From Anaerotruncus rubiinfantis (GTDB taxonomy: Bacteria > Bacillota > Clostridia > Oscillospirales > Ruminococcaceae): a stretch of DNA of 64,000 bases. Position numbers and translations under genes: made by a program. How positions within the stretch are numbered: position 1 is the first letter of the stretch; the number at the start of each line of letters is the position of its first letter. The notes beneath the pieces are model-generated. The model was not told where the DNA came from and did no database searches. It saw nothing but the letters and a program-made list of their open reading frames with translations. Location: NCBI RefSeq assembly GCF_900078395.1, contig NZ_FKLA01000009.1, positions 347,305 through 411,304 on the forward strand, in the 5' to 3' direction. Shown piece by piece: positions 1-7,175 of this stretch.

Positions 1-241
1 GTTCGATTTTGTCCTGATATTGGTTTCCCAGTTGGTAGAAACGCAGACTGTCCTTTTCCTTGTCTATGATAGCTACTAATCGGGACTGAAGTAAACGATA
101 TTGCGCGGGATCAAGCAAACATTCGAATACGGAGTTCTGCACACGCTGCCCGTAGTTGACGCATTGCTTAGCGACCTGCCGGAGCCGTTTGCGTCCGGCG
201 GTATCGGCTGTATTGACATCATAAGTGATTAAGACCAGCAT
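1..241 (-). CDS. cas2: CRISPR adaptation protein Cas2 (3' end outside window)
   Basis: Translating down from the ATG at 241 gives [11 protein letters not shown], then a segment with [11 protein letters not shown] and a C-terminal part with FYQLGN. This is the classic Cas2 ferredoxin-like fold start with the conserved first-strand Asp. Cas2 dimers bridge Cas1 dimers in the spacer integrase. About 80 residues are present, and the last ten to twenty lie left of base 1. It follows cas1 by 9 bp in the same operon, the usual end of a type I-C locus, so the CRISPR array is expected immediately beyond the left edge. Confidence 0.93.
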   Translation of the reverse strand, partial: MLVLITYDVNTADTAGRKRLRQVAKQCVNYGQRVQNSVFECLLDPAQYRLLQSRLVAIIDKEKDSLRFYQLGNQYQDKIE

Positions 242-250
242 TTTATCCCC

Positions 251-1282
251 TCATTTCCATAAAAACGGCGGATAAGCATCCAGATCGCCGCGCAGACAAC
301 GGGCAAGCAGAAGCGCCTGTACATAAGGCACCAATCCCCAAACCAGCTTTTCTTTTAAATAAGGGTGGGTGAGCGGCTCTGCCAGGCGTTTCTGCCAGGC
401 AGCCAGAAAGATTTTGCGTCCCTCGTCGGTCAACAGCACTGCACCACTCGGCTGGCACTCAAAGTGTTCAGCACGCATGACGCGATTGTTAATCAGCGTG
501 GCGACAAACCGGTCAGCGAGCAGTGGCCGCAGTTCCTCCATCAAATCGAGGGCAAGCGACGACCTGCCAGGGCGGTCGCGATGCAAAAAGCCAACATAAG
601 CGTCTAATCCGACGCTCTCCAATGCACCCGCGCAGGCATTTGCCAACAGGCTGTATGCAAATGAAAGCATGGCATTGGTTGGGTCAAGCGGCGGACGGCG
701 CGAACGTCCGGTAAAAGAAAAGGTTTCACGTTGATTGAGCAGCAGCGCGTCAAATGTGCCGAAATATATAGCCGCCGACTGGCCTTCCAAGCCACGCAAC
801 GCGTCAAGATTGGTTTCCTGCAGAATGGCGGGCAGGCTGCCGGCCAACAGCGCTGAAGCATGCCCAAGCGCTTCATTGTCAACACGCAGCAAGTGATCAC
901 GCAGGGTGCGCTCGATACTCCATCGTCCATTGTACACCTTGCCGAACACAAAACTGCGGGCGTAGTGGCAGCTTTGCCCTTCGTCGTCGGATAAACGGTA
1001 CTGTGCCTTTCGCAGCAGCACGTTTCCGGGATTTTCTCCGCTGACACGCGCGAGGAAGCGTCCGCGTGGTGTGAGGAAAGCCAGATTTATCCCGTCGCGC
1101 ACACATTTTCCCATCAGGGCGGGGCTTGCGCCTTTGTAGGAAAAGCAAAGGATGCTTTCCAGTGTGTGCAGCGGGAACTGTCCGCGTTTTTGCTCGTCCG
1201 CCACAACCAATACGGTCTCGCCCTCAAGCGCGAGATAGCTGTCCTCACTCAGGACGAACAATGTGTTGAGGAATTTTCTCAT
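251..1282 (-). CDS. cas1: CRISPR-associated endonuclease/integrase Cas1, type I-C
   Basis: The 343-residue protein begins MRKFLNTLFV. It has an N-terminal beta domain (LALEGETVLVVAD, FPLHTLESILCF) and a helical catalytic domain with NAMLSFAYSLLANACAGAL, VGFLHRDRPGRSSLALDLME and MRAEHF. These are the conserved Glu, His (in GFLH) and Asp/Glu metal-binding regions of Cas1. The ATG at 1282 overlaps the end of cas4 by 4 bp, which indicates translational coupling. A longer frame to 1546 exists but runs through cas4 and is not the start. Cas1 with Cas2 integrates spacers, and Cas4 helps select PAM-bearing prespacers. Confidence 0.95.
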   Translation of the reverse strand: MRKFLNTLFVLSEDSYLALEGETVLVVADEQKRGQFPLHTLESILCFSYKGASPALMGKCVRDGINLAFLTPRGRFLARVSGENPGNVLLRKAQYRLSDDEGQSCHYARSFVFGKVYNGRWSIERTLRDHLLRVDNEALGHASALLAGSLPAILQETNLDALRGLEGQSAAIYFGTFDALLLNQRETFSFTGRSRRPPLDPTNAMLSFAYSLLANACAGALESVGLDAYVGFLHRDRPGRSSLALDLMEELRPLLADRFVATLINNRVMRAEHFECQPSGAVLLTDEGRKIFLAAWQKRLAEPLTHPYLKEKLVWGLVPYVQALLLARCLRGDLDAYPPFLWK

Positions 1283-1953
1283 AAGCTTTCCTCCTCCCTC
1301 GGCAGGTGCATCCGCAGATAAGCGGATGCCGGGGGTGCTTTCGCGAGCCTCGGCAGGCAGACCTCTTTGAGCGAGCAGGCATTGCACCCTTTGGATGGAG
1401 TGGCTTTTGGGGTATACCCGCGTGCATACAGGGCATGCATTTCCCCAAGCATGTCTTCCACCCGCTGACGCAGCGGCGCATCCAGATTGACTCGGGTGCG
1501 CCGCCGCGGCTCGCCATAAAAGAGACTGCCCTCGGCAATACTGCACAGCAGCATCTCCTCCAGGCAGATCGCCTGTGCGCAGAGCTGCAATTCATCCGCG
1601 CCGTAAGCGTTTGGCCGGCCTTTCTTATATTCCACCGGATAAGGCTGCCAGGTCCCGTCTTGTCCGGCCAGCGTGATTCCTGCCGGGTCCTGATGAAATT
1701 CGACCACGTCGCACACTCCCTGCGCGCGCAGCCGGTGGGATACGACCCGCAGGCTGCGCGCGGTCAGCAGGTTTCCGCGGCGTTCCATCTGCTTTTCATC
1801 ATGGGCGCGTTGGTGAAGGAGCTGTCCCTCAACCGTGCGCAAATTTTCCGCCCACTGCCGTTCGATATGGATCAGCGCCCACTGCCGGCGGCAGAAAGCG
1901 AAATGCTGTAGGCCGGATAGCGGGAGATAATCTTCTTCCTGCCGGCTGGTCAC
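1279..1953 (-). CDS. cas4: CRISPR-associated exonuclease Cas4
   Basis: This 224-residue RecB-like nuclease has the N-terminal Cys motif FCRRQWALIH and a central PVEYKKGRP (motif III, catalytic Lys region). QLCAQAICLEEM is the QhXXY-type helix with Tyr replaced. The C-terminal cluster GCNACSLKEVCLP completes the four Cys that hold an Fe-S centre. In type I-C systems Cas4 joins Cas1 to trim and orient prespacers by their PAM. It overlaps cas7 upstream and cas1 downstream by 4 bp each, so the operon is tightly coupled. Confidence 0.94.
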   Translation of the reverse strand: MTSRQEEDYLPLSGLQHFAFCRRQWALIHIERQWAENLRTVEGQLLHQRAHDEKQMERRGNLLTARSLRVVSHRLRAQGVCDVVEFHQDPAGITLAGQDGTWQPYPVEYKKGRPNAYGADELQLCAQAICLEEMLLCSIAEGSLFYGEPRRRTRVNLDAPLRQRVEDMLGEMHALYARGYTPKATPSKGCNACSLKEVCLPRLAKAPPASAYLRMHLPREEESL

Positions 1954-2840
1954 ACCATCTGCGTGCAGGACACGCCTTCGGGCAGTGCGGCGGTATCGAC
2001 CGTCACGGTATAGTCGCTGTAAGCGCGCGGACTGACCACATCTTCTTTTCGGGAAACGCTGACCGTGTCAAACAGCCGGTAGGCGGGCGTGTTTCCCAGT
2101 TCGCTGTCATGCCGGAATACAATCAGCTGGCGGACGGCCATCTTGCCGCGCGCGGCCGAATGGTCAACTTCGAACATATTGAGGATCGCCTGCCACAGAA
2201 GGGCAAGATCCTCCTCTGAAAAACCGGTGGTCTTGCGGGCAAGGTTGGCTGAAATATAACCCTCGCAGCGGTAGAGCGCATAGGGGACAATGTGCTTGCG
2301 CCCCATTTCGGTGCCTTTTTTCTCGGCGTCTGTCTCGGTGGTGATGGCAACACGGGTGATCGTGACCTCCTGCGGGACAATTGGGTCGATGGAACGGGCG
2401 AAGCCCAATTGCACCGGTCCGCGTACCTGCCCGCAGTTCAGATTGTTTTTCACGAAGGTGGTCATAACCGCTCCGAAGGTGCGGATATCGTAAAAGTTTT
2501 GGCACATGAAGTCCCGGATCTTCTCGTCGAGCTGGGGGTTCCTCTTTTTGACTTCCTTGATGGTCTTTTCATCGATTTCCCAATGTGCGAACGCTTCGGC
2601 GTCCGAACGGTTGAGCGGAACGCCGTCCTTGATGTAGATGCGGTACCCCGCGGCGTCCTCCTTTACCGTTTCGACGTAGTTGCGGATTTTGCGCTTGAGA
2701 CAGACGTCGGTCACCAGCCCGTAGCCGGTCTCCGGATCGAGCCGGGGCATGTTGCCCGCGTCAGGGTCGCCGTTGGGGTTGCCGTTTTCCACATCGAACA
2801 GGATGACAAATTCATAACGGTTCTTGATGGGTTCGCTCAT
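1950..2840 (-). CDS. cas7c: Cascade backbone protein Cas7 (Csd2), type I-C
   Basis: The 296-residue protein starts MSEPIKNRYEFVILFDVENG, with the hallmark NGNPNGDPDAGNMPR Cas7/Csd2 motif. It continues with VTDVCLKRKIRNYVE, then NNLNCGQVRGPVQLGFARS and the IVPQEVTITRVAITT strand. It forms the crRNA-binding filament of the type I-C effector. The ATG at 2840 has a GAGGAAA ribosome binding site. The frame extends upstream, but that part overlaps cas8c and is not translated. The gene begins 2 bp after the cas8c stop. Confidence 0.95.
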   Translation of the reverse strand: MSEPIKNRYEFVILFDVENGNPNGDPDAGNMPRLDPETGYGLVTDVCLKRKIRNYVETVKEDAAGYRIYIKDGVPLNRSDAEAFAHWEIDEKTIKEVKKRNPQLDEKIRDFMCQNFYDIRTFGAVMTTFVKNNLNCGQVRGPVQLGFARSIDPIVPQEVTITRVAITTETDAEKKGTEMGRKHIVPYALYRCEGYISANLARKTTGFSEEDLALLWQAILNMFEVDHSAARGKMAVRQLIVFRHDSELGNTPAYRLFDTVSVSRKEDVVSPRAYSDYTVTVDTAALPEGVSCTQMV

Positions 2841-2841
2841 T

Positions 2842-4599
2842 TCACATTTCCTCCTTCGGTTTGCCGGCAAACTGTTTTTGTACCTGGTGGTAATAGCCCA
2901 GATGGAAGGCGCCCTGTTCGGGCAGGGACATCCGCGCGGGCAGCGTTTGGCGGATGCGGCCTTCGATATCACAGATCTGCTTCTCATAGTGAATGCGCAG
3001 GCCGGTGCTCAATTTGCGCAGATGGCTTTGCGAGAGCTTGGTCAGCAGTGGGAAGATGGTTGCGGGGGTGGCGGACGCACTGTTGAAGTACTTGTCCTTG
3101 ATGGTCGATTTGATGCCCGGATTGGCGTCCGCCTGTACCCGTTCGAGCACCGCGAACAGCCTGCCGAGCAGATAGGGCAGATAGGTGCTCTGTTCGTTCA
3201 GTTCCACGGTCAAAACCTCCTCTGGAATATGAAAGTGGGTGTTTTGCAGGAAAAAGGCTTTCAAAACAGCGGCGCGCCCATAGGTGACCGCCTGTTCGGC
3301 GCGGATGCGCAGCATGGTCTGCGCAAACAGGGAGGCCGGATAATTCCCATCGGACAGCACAGCGCGGATGGTCGCGCCCATCATCAGCGAGACCGCCTTT
3401 TTGTCACGGCTGTTGGGATTGGCGATCTCCGTTTGCAGTTTCCACATTGGCAGCGCGCCGTTTTCAAGGTAAGCGGGTTTGGCAATGCGCAGCCGTTTGT
3501 GATGCTCCTGCACATGGATGAGCAGATTCCCGAAGGTGTCCTGCAGAAAGAATCGCACCGACAGCCGCGCGGCGTTTGGCGCGAGCCCGAGCACGAAAAA
3601 ATGGTTTTCCGGATGCACGGGGATGCCGTCCACATCGACCAGTCCTCCGTCCGCGAGCGCGGCCACCACGCCCCACAGATCCTCCTGTGTGATGCGATCC
3701 TCCGCGCCGCCGAACAGCGCCCCGCAGAAGATGTCCTGGTAGAGGGGTTCGGCATCCTCCGCCCAGCAGACGATTGCCGTATCACCCAGGTACTGCACAT
3801 GTCTGCGGTCGCTGAGCAGCTGGTTGAGCGCGGCGCCGTAGGCGGAGGCGGCCGCCTCTGAGACCGGTGAATTGAGCCCCTGACCGGTGTTGTCCACAGT
3901 TTCGTGGCCGTAGGACTCAAACGCGGGCGCGTTGAAGGATACCAGCGACGCGCCGCTCGACTGCGCACCCTGCACGCCCTTGACCGAAGGGTGCAGGCGG
4001 GCAATCGCGCCGGTTCTGCCGGTGACCAGGCAGCGCCCCGCAGCCGCGCCCGCTGATCGGTTCATGGAATGGGCCTGCCAGGCGGCGCGGATGGCAGGGT
4101 CCTGCTGTGGATACAGGCCGTTCACCGAGAAGACCAGATTTGCGCCCTTTATGATTTCGTCAAGGCAGGACGCGAGAGCGGGATGGGAGAGGGCGGTTTC
4201 GGGCTGCCACTGGGCAAAAAAGGCAAGTACCGCGCGTGCAGCCGGACTGTCCGTCTCTGAAAGGATCTCCTCATGCAGCTTTTTTGCGGCGGCAAAGCAC
4301 TGGATCGAACGTTCCGGCTTTCCCTTGCCGTCCACGCCGAAAAAGTAAGAGCTGTTGTCGCACAAAAAGTTGGCGCACACGCCGGAAGCCCTTTTCGCCT
4401 GCGCGGGAACTTCGATCACTTGAGGAAGTTCTTTCTTGCCGTCCGAAGAGGACACCTTGAGGGGGATCACGCCGCGCAGGGCGCCCTGTTCATCAATGGA
4501 GAGTGCGAAGGAGACTTTTACGCCGCACCAGCCGGGCTGTGAAATGGCGCCGCGCGCGGCCAGCGCGTCATAATAACGGCAAAGCGCTTGCAGAATCAT
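2842..4599 (-). CDS. cas8c: Cascade large subunit Cas8c (Csd1)
   Basis: This 585-residue protein has Csd1-family signatures. The start region is MILQALCRYYDALAARG, with the GWCGVKVSFALSID and CDNSSYFFGVDGKG segments. The middle has GRCLVTGRTGAIARLHP and GAQSSGASLVSFNAPAFESYG. The C-terminal third is helical, ending AFHLGYYHQVQKQFAGKP, and may supply the small-subunit-like (Cas11) portion made by internal initiation in I-C systems. Cas8c recognises the PAM and anchors the crRNA 5' end. It overlaps cas5 by 4 bp. Confidence 0.95.
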   Translation of the reverse strand: MILQALCRYYDALAARGAISQPGWCGVKVSFALSIDEQGALRGVIPLKVSSSDGKKELPQVIEVPAQAKRASGVCANFLCDNSSYFFGVDGKGKPERSIQCFAAAKKLHEEILSETDSPAARAVLAFFAQWQPETALSHPALASCLDEIIKGANLVFSVNGLYPQQDPAIRAAWQAHSMNRSAGAAAGRCLVTGRTGAIARLHPSVKGVQGAQSSGASLVSFNAPAFESYGHETVDNTGQGLNSPVSEAAASAYGAALNQLLSDRRHVQYLGDTAIVCWAEDAEPLYQDIFCGALFGGAEDRITQEDLWGVVAALADGGLVDVDGIPVHPENHFFVLGLAPNAARLSVRFFLQDTFGNLLIHVQEHHKRLRIAKPAYLENGALPMWKLQTEIANPNSRDKKAVSLMMGATIRAVLSDGNYPASLFAQTMLRIRAEQAVTYGRAAVLKAFFLQNTHFHIPEEVLTVELNEQSTYLPYLLGRLFAVLERVQADANPGIKSTIKDKYFNSASATPATIFPLLTKLSQSHLRKLSTGLRIHYEKQICDIEGRIRQTLPARMSLPEQGAFHLGYYHQVQKQFAGKPKEEM

Positions 4600-5249
4600 C
4601 GCAGCACCTCCTGTCCGGCAACCTCCAGCACGCCGTTTTCCAATCGTGCACGGAAGAACATGGGCTGGATATCGCGCGGGTTGCTGTAGTCCATATCGTA
4701 GAGCATCAGTCCCAGATCACGCGTTTCATGGATGGCCGGGATGGGGCCGCCTTCCCATGCGCGGAAGCTGGCGGGAAATTCGCGGCAGCCGAAGCAGGGC
4801 TGATGATAGCACTGCCCACGGGCCAGGCGCCTCCTGGCGATGTCGATGAACTTGCCTTCGTTGTCCGAAGGATTGGCCTTGTCGCTCATTGTGAAATGGG
4901 CGTCAATTACATAATGCACATCCGTCAGCACCATGGATGCGCGCTGCTGAATGCTCTCGCCGGTATAGATGGCCAGCGGCTTATCGGCGCCCGACATGAT
5001 CGAACGCACATTGCTGGCCAGGATCTTGTCTTTGACCTCGTTGCGGCGGATGTTGGTGAAGGCAATGGGTTTCAGCACATGGATGCGGTCAATCACCCAA
5101 TTCAGACCGGGATGCCAGGATATGGATTCGATCAGCCCGCGCGCCGCCGAGGGGGTCATCACGTCGTAGCTGACGCGCTCCACCTTCAGTTCCGGCCGGG
5201 TGAAAAGCGCATACGGCCCCCAGACCTCCACCTGGATACCTTGACTCAT
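4596..5249 (-). CDS. cas5c: crRNA-processing and Cascade subunit Cas5c (Cas5d)
   Basis: The 217-residue protein from the ATG at 5249 begins MSQGIQVEVWGPYALFTRPE. It contains SYDVMTPSAARGLIESISWH, the conserved start of I-C Cas5, and then VLKPIAFTNIRRNEVKDK. The C-terminal part has CYHQPCFGCREFPASF. In type I-C there is no Cas6. Cas5c itself cleaves the repeat at the base of its hairpin and leaves an 11-nt 5' handle. The ribosome binding site is GAGGTGAG about 8 nt upstream. It is the first structural gene of the cas5-8-7-4-1-2 operon and is preceded by a possible leader ORF. Confidence 0.94.
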   Translation of the reverse strand: MSQGIQVEVWGPYALFTRPELKVERVSYDVMTPSAARGLIESISWHPGLNWVIDRIHVLKPIAFTNIRRNEVKDKILASNVRSIMSGADKPLAIYTGESIQQRASMVLTDVHYVIDAHFTMSDKANPSDNEGKFIDIARRRLARGQCYHQPCFGCREFPASFRAWEGGPIPAIHETRDLGLMLYDMDYSNPRDIQPMFFRARLENGVLEVAGQEVLR

Positions 5250-5332
5250 AAAATTCTCACCTCGCCTGTTAAAATTTTTAAAAGGGGCGGCAGCCGATGA
5301 AACCGGCCACCGATTTTCCATGACTCCACCAC
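5246..5332 (-). CDS. possible leader micro-ORF coupled to cas5c
   Basis: On the minus strand a strong AAAGGAGG site lies 8 nt before a GTG at 5332. The GTG opens a 28-codon frame (start VVESWKIGGR, end GEVRIL). Its TGA overlaps the cas5c ATG as ATGA. The best ribosome binding site of the transcript thus serves this frame rather than cas5c. Alternatively, an in-frame ATG at 5321 would extend Cas5c by 24 residues, but that extension does not look like a Cas5 N-terminus. Whether the peptide is made is unknown. Confidence 0.35.
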   Translation of the reverse strand: MVESWKIGGRFHRLPPLLKILTGEVRIL

Positions 5333-5383
5333 AGAATTTTCCTCCTTTCCCGTGGATTACTTAAATGATATCATAAAGTTTTA

Positions 5384-5405
5384 TTCTGAGATAGTATTAT
5401 ATAAT
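5384..5405 (+). promoter_or_regulatory. PAM plus protospacer-like target of the CreR-like RNA, over the cas promoter
   Basis: TTC (5384-5386), the usual type I-C PAM, is followed by TGAGATAGTATTATATAAT (5387-5405). The spacer-like part of the small RNA (5506-5524) is TGAGAGAGTATTCTATACT. The two agree at 16 of 19 positions, with mismatches at 6, 13 and 18, so the seed is intact except for position 6, which is not read in type I seeds. Beyond position 19 the match decays. The site covers the minus-strand TATAAT of the cas operon. The alignment is seen directly; repression is inferred. Confidence 0.75.
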
Positions 5406-5441
5406 ACAAATATTAAAAGAATTATTTGATTATTCCTACAA
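5396..5441 (-). promoter_or_regulatory. candidate promoter of the cas5-cas8-cas7-cas4-cas1-cas2 operon
   Basis: On the minus strand a TATAAT (5401 down to 5396) sits 17 nt from a weak TAATTC -35. An alternative pair is TTGTAG (5441-5436) and TTTAAT with 18-nt spacing. The -10 lies inside a 14-bp palindrome, GTATTATATAATAC (5394-5407). This is the only AT-rich promoter-like stretch upstream of cas5c. It is divergent from, and adjacent to, the promoter of the small RNA at 5461. The exact start cannot be fixed by eye. Confidence 0.6.
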
Positions 5442-5454
5442 AAACGGGTATACT
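5426..5454 (+). promoter_or_regulatory. promoter of the CreR-like small RNA
   Basis: TTGATT (5426-5431), a 17-nt spacer, then TATACT (5449-5454). This is a good sigma-A promoter on the plus strand, with a predicted start near 5461. It drives nothing but the short repeat-spacer unit that follows. Confidence 0.75.
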
Positions 5455-5460
5455 GAGTAC

Positions 5461-5575
5461 GTCATTTGCGATTTCGTAGCGGAAATCAAAAATGGGGATT
5501 GAAATTGAGAGAGTATTCTATACTGGACAAAACCGGGAGGGCGGATGCGAGGACATCCGCCCTCCCGGTTTTGCT
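5461..5575 (+). ncRNA. creR-like: CreR-like cas-regulating RNA: single degenerate I-C repeat + spacer-like guide + terminator
   Basis: The RNA would start near 5461. Bases 5463-5475 pair with 5482-5494 around a GTAGCG loop: a 13-bp stem with two mismatches. Directly after the stem comes GGGATTGAAAT (5495-5505), 11 nt long, resembling the 5' handle of type I-C crRNAs (consensus TGGATTGAAAY). A spacer-like sequence follows from 5506 and runs into a 19-bp terminator hairpin (5529-5572). Cas5c could therefore release a one-unit crRNA. The guide matches the cas promoter (5387-5405) beside a TTC PAM with an intact seed but poor 3' complementarity. That is the pattern of autorepressing CreR RNAs known from other CRISPR subtypes. 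An ORF starting at 5492 overlaps it and is spurious. The true array repeat is outside the window, so similarity to it cannot be checked here. Confidence 0.75.
5529..5572. terminator. bidirectional terminator between the CreR-like RNA and cas3'
   Basis: A perfect 19-bp stem (5529-5547 with 5554-5572) has a 6-nt loop and four A/T pairs at the base, giving U-rich ends on both strands. It ends the small RNA on the plus strand and sits 2 bp beyond the cas3' stop on the minus strand. Confidence 0.85.
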
Positions 5576-7175
5576 ACAGAAAGATCCCCATACCCGTATC
5601 TGCCAGCAGCGCTAGACCGGTATTTTCATCATATAATGACAGGTCGGTCAGGATGGCGACGCTTTCGTCGGGCACCTCGAGTGCGTTGTGTTTAAGCAGG
5701 GCCTCAAAATGTTCCTGGTAGATATTGACCGAATCCTGTCCGACTTGGCGGAACAGGTCTCGGCTGCGCTGTCCAGCGCGCAGCTGGGCGGCCAGCGCAG
5801 CTGCCTCTTTGCTGCGCGGGATGAGCACCGCGCGCATGTCGTTTTCGATGAGATGAAACGCATCCGCCACAGTGCGAAACGGGAAGCTGGCGGTGCGTGC
5901 GCCCGCTTCCAGCGCGGGTACGATCTCTTTCTGGTCGAGTTCGCTGCCGCTGTACCGGTAAAGCGCGGTGAAATACTGCTCGATGGTTTCAGGTGCGTCC
6001 AACGCGTGCCCGCTGTGTGTAGCTTCCTGCGCCAGCCGGAGCGACCGTTGGAGGCTGTGCGACAGGTGTGCGATATAGGCGCTGTCAGGGGCGAAAAGGT
6101 AGACCATGCTTGCCTCGGCCGGCCGGCGTCCTTCGCGGTTGCAGCGGCCGGCAGCCTGAATTTCAGAGTCCAATCCGGCTTCGGCACGGTAGACCACTGG
6201 GAAATCCACGTCCACGCCTGCTTCAATCAGGCTGGTGGAAACGACCCGGCAGGGCAGGCTTTCTTTGAGCCGTGCGCGGATATTTTCCAGTACCGCGCGG
6301 CGGTGGCTGGGGGTCATCAGGGTGGAGAGGTGGAAACTGCCTTCCGGCGCGAGCAGATGGAACACGGCCTGCGCCTGTTTGCGGGTGCCCACAATGCACA
6401 GCGCCTGTTCGTGTCCGTTCAGCCGCGCAGCCAGCGCGTCGTCGGACAGCTGGCCCAGATGCTGAAAGGTTACGCGATGGAAAACGGCGGGATCGACAGG
6501 AGGCGCGATCTCGCGCGGCCGCAGCGTGGGCGAGACTGCCTCAAACAGCGGGGCCAGCGCGGGTTGGGTCGCGGTGCAGAGGACACAGGACGCGCCGTAG
6601 TTGACCGTCAGTTCGGAGATGGCGCGCACGCAGGGATGCAGGTATGGGAGCGGCAGGGTCTGCGCCTCATCAAAGATGATGACGCTGTCGGCCAGGTTAT
6701 GCAGCTTGCGGCAGCGCGACGACCGGTTGGAGAACAGCGACTCAAAGAACTGCACCACAGTGGTCACCACGATCCCCATATCCCAGTTTTCAGCCGCCAG
6801 CTTTTTAAGCGTGCTGGAGGGGTCGTTTTCATCGTCGCCGAAATCGACATTGGAATGATGCTCAAGCACATTTTCATTGCCGAGAATCTCGCGGAACTTG
6901 CCCGCCGTCTGTTCTATGATAGAAGTGAAGGGGATCACATAAATGATGCGTTTTTTCCCGTACTTTTTGGCGTGCTCCAGCGCGAATGCCAGCGTGGCGA
7001 CCGTTTTGCCGCCGCCGGTGGGGACGGTCAGAGTGAACAGGCCGGGGGCTTGGGAACGGCCCGCCTCCAGGCATGCGCGCAGGATTTCGCACCGTGCGTG
7101 GTTAAGCGGCGTTTTAGCATCCCACCAGGGAGTGATGTAAACATTCAGCCGGTCCAGCAGCAGGTCTGCGTCCAT
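5574..7175 (-). CDS. cas3': Cas3' helicase part of type I-C Cas3 (separate frame)
   Basis: This 533-residue superfamily 2 helicase has Walker A PTGGGKTVATLAF, IIFDEAQTLP (DEAQ-type Walker B) and CTATQPAL (motif III). Motif VI is the SLIEAGVDVDFPVVYRAEAG and QAAGRCNREG region. It is recruited to Cascade R-loops and unwinds target DNA. The frame starts at an ATG (7175) without a clear ribosome binding site. It is continuous with the HD frame only if one base of a G7 run is removed: with G6 the protein reads FMQGGAPPRGQPMDADLLLDRL, as expected for one polypeptide. The split is thus probably a frameshift rather than ancestral. Confidence 0.9.
   Translation of the reverse strand: MDADLLLDRLNVYITPWWDAKTPLNHARCEILRACLEAGRSQAPGLFTLTVPTGGGKTVATLAFALEHAKKYGKKRIIYVIPFTSIIEQTAGKFREILGNENVLEHHSNVDFGDDENDPSSTLKKLAAENWDMGIVVTTVVQFFESLFSNRSSRCRKLHNLADSVIIFDEAQTLPLPYLHPCVRAISELTVNYGASCVLCTATQPALAPLFEAVSPTLRPREIAPPVDPAVFHRVTFQHLGQLSDDALAARLNGHEQALCIVGTRKQAQAVFHLLAPEGSFHLSTLMTPSHRRAVLENIRARLKESLPCRVVSTSLIEAGVDVDFPVVYRAEAGLDSEIQAAGRCNREGRRPAEASMVYLFAPDSAYIAHLSHSLQRSLRLAQEATHSGHALDAPETIEQYFTALYRYSGSELDQKEIVPALEAGARTASFPFRTVADAFHLIENDMRAVLIPRSKEAAALAAQLRAGQRSRDLFRQVGQDSVNIYQEHFEALLKHNALEVPDESVAILTDLSLYDENTGLALLADTGMGIFL

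Noticed and set aside
5461..5505. Remnant of a true multi-repeat CRISPR array in the cas5-cas3 gap
   Set aside because: Only one repeat-like unit exists, with its own promoter and terminator and a guide matching the local promoter. A dedicated small RNA explains this better than an array fragment.
5492..5695. ORF of 67 codons starting in the repeat-like sequence
   Set aside because: It runs through the handle, guide and terminator hairpin and into the antisense of cas3, has no ribosome binding site and codes for nothing recognisable.
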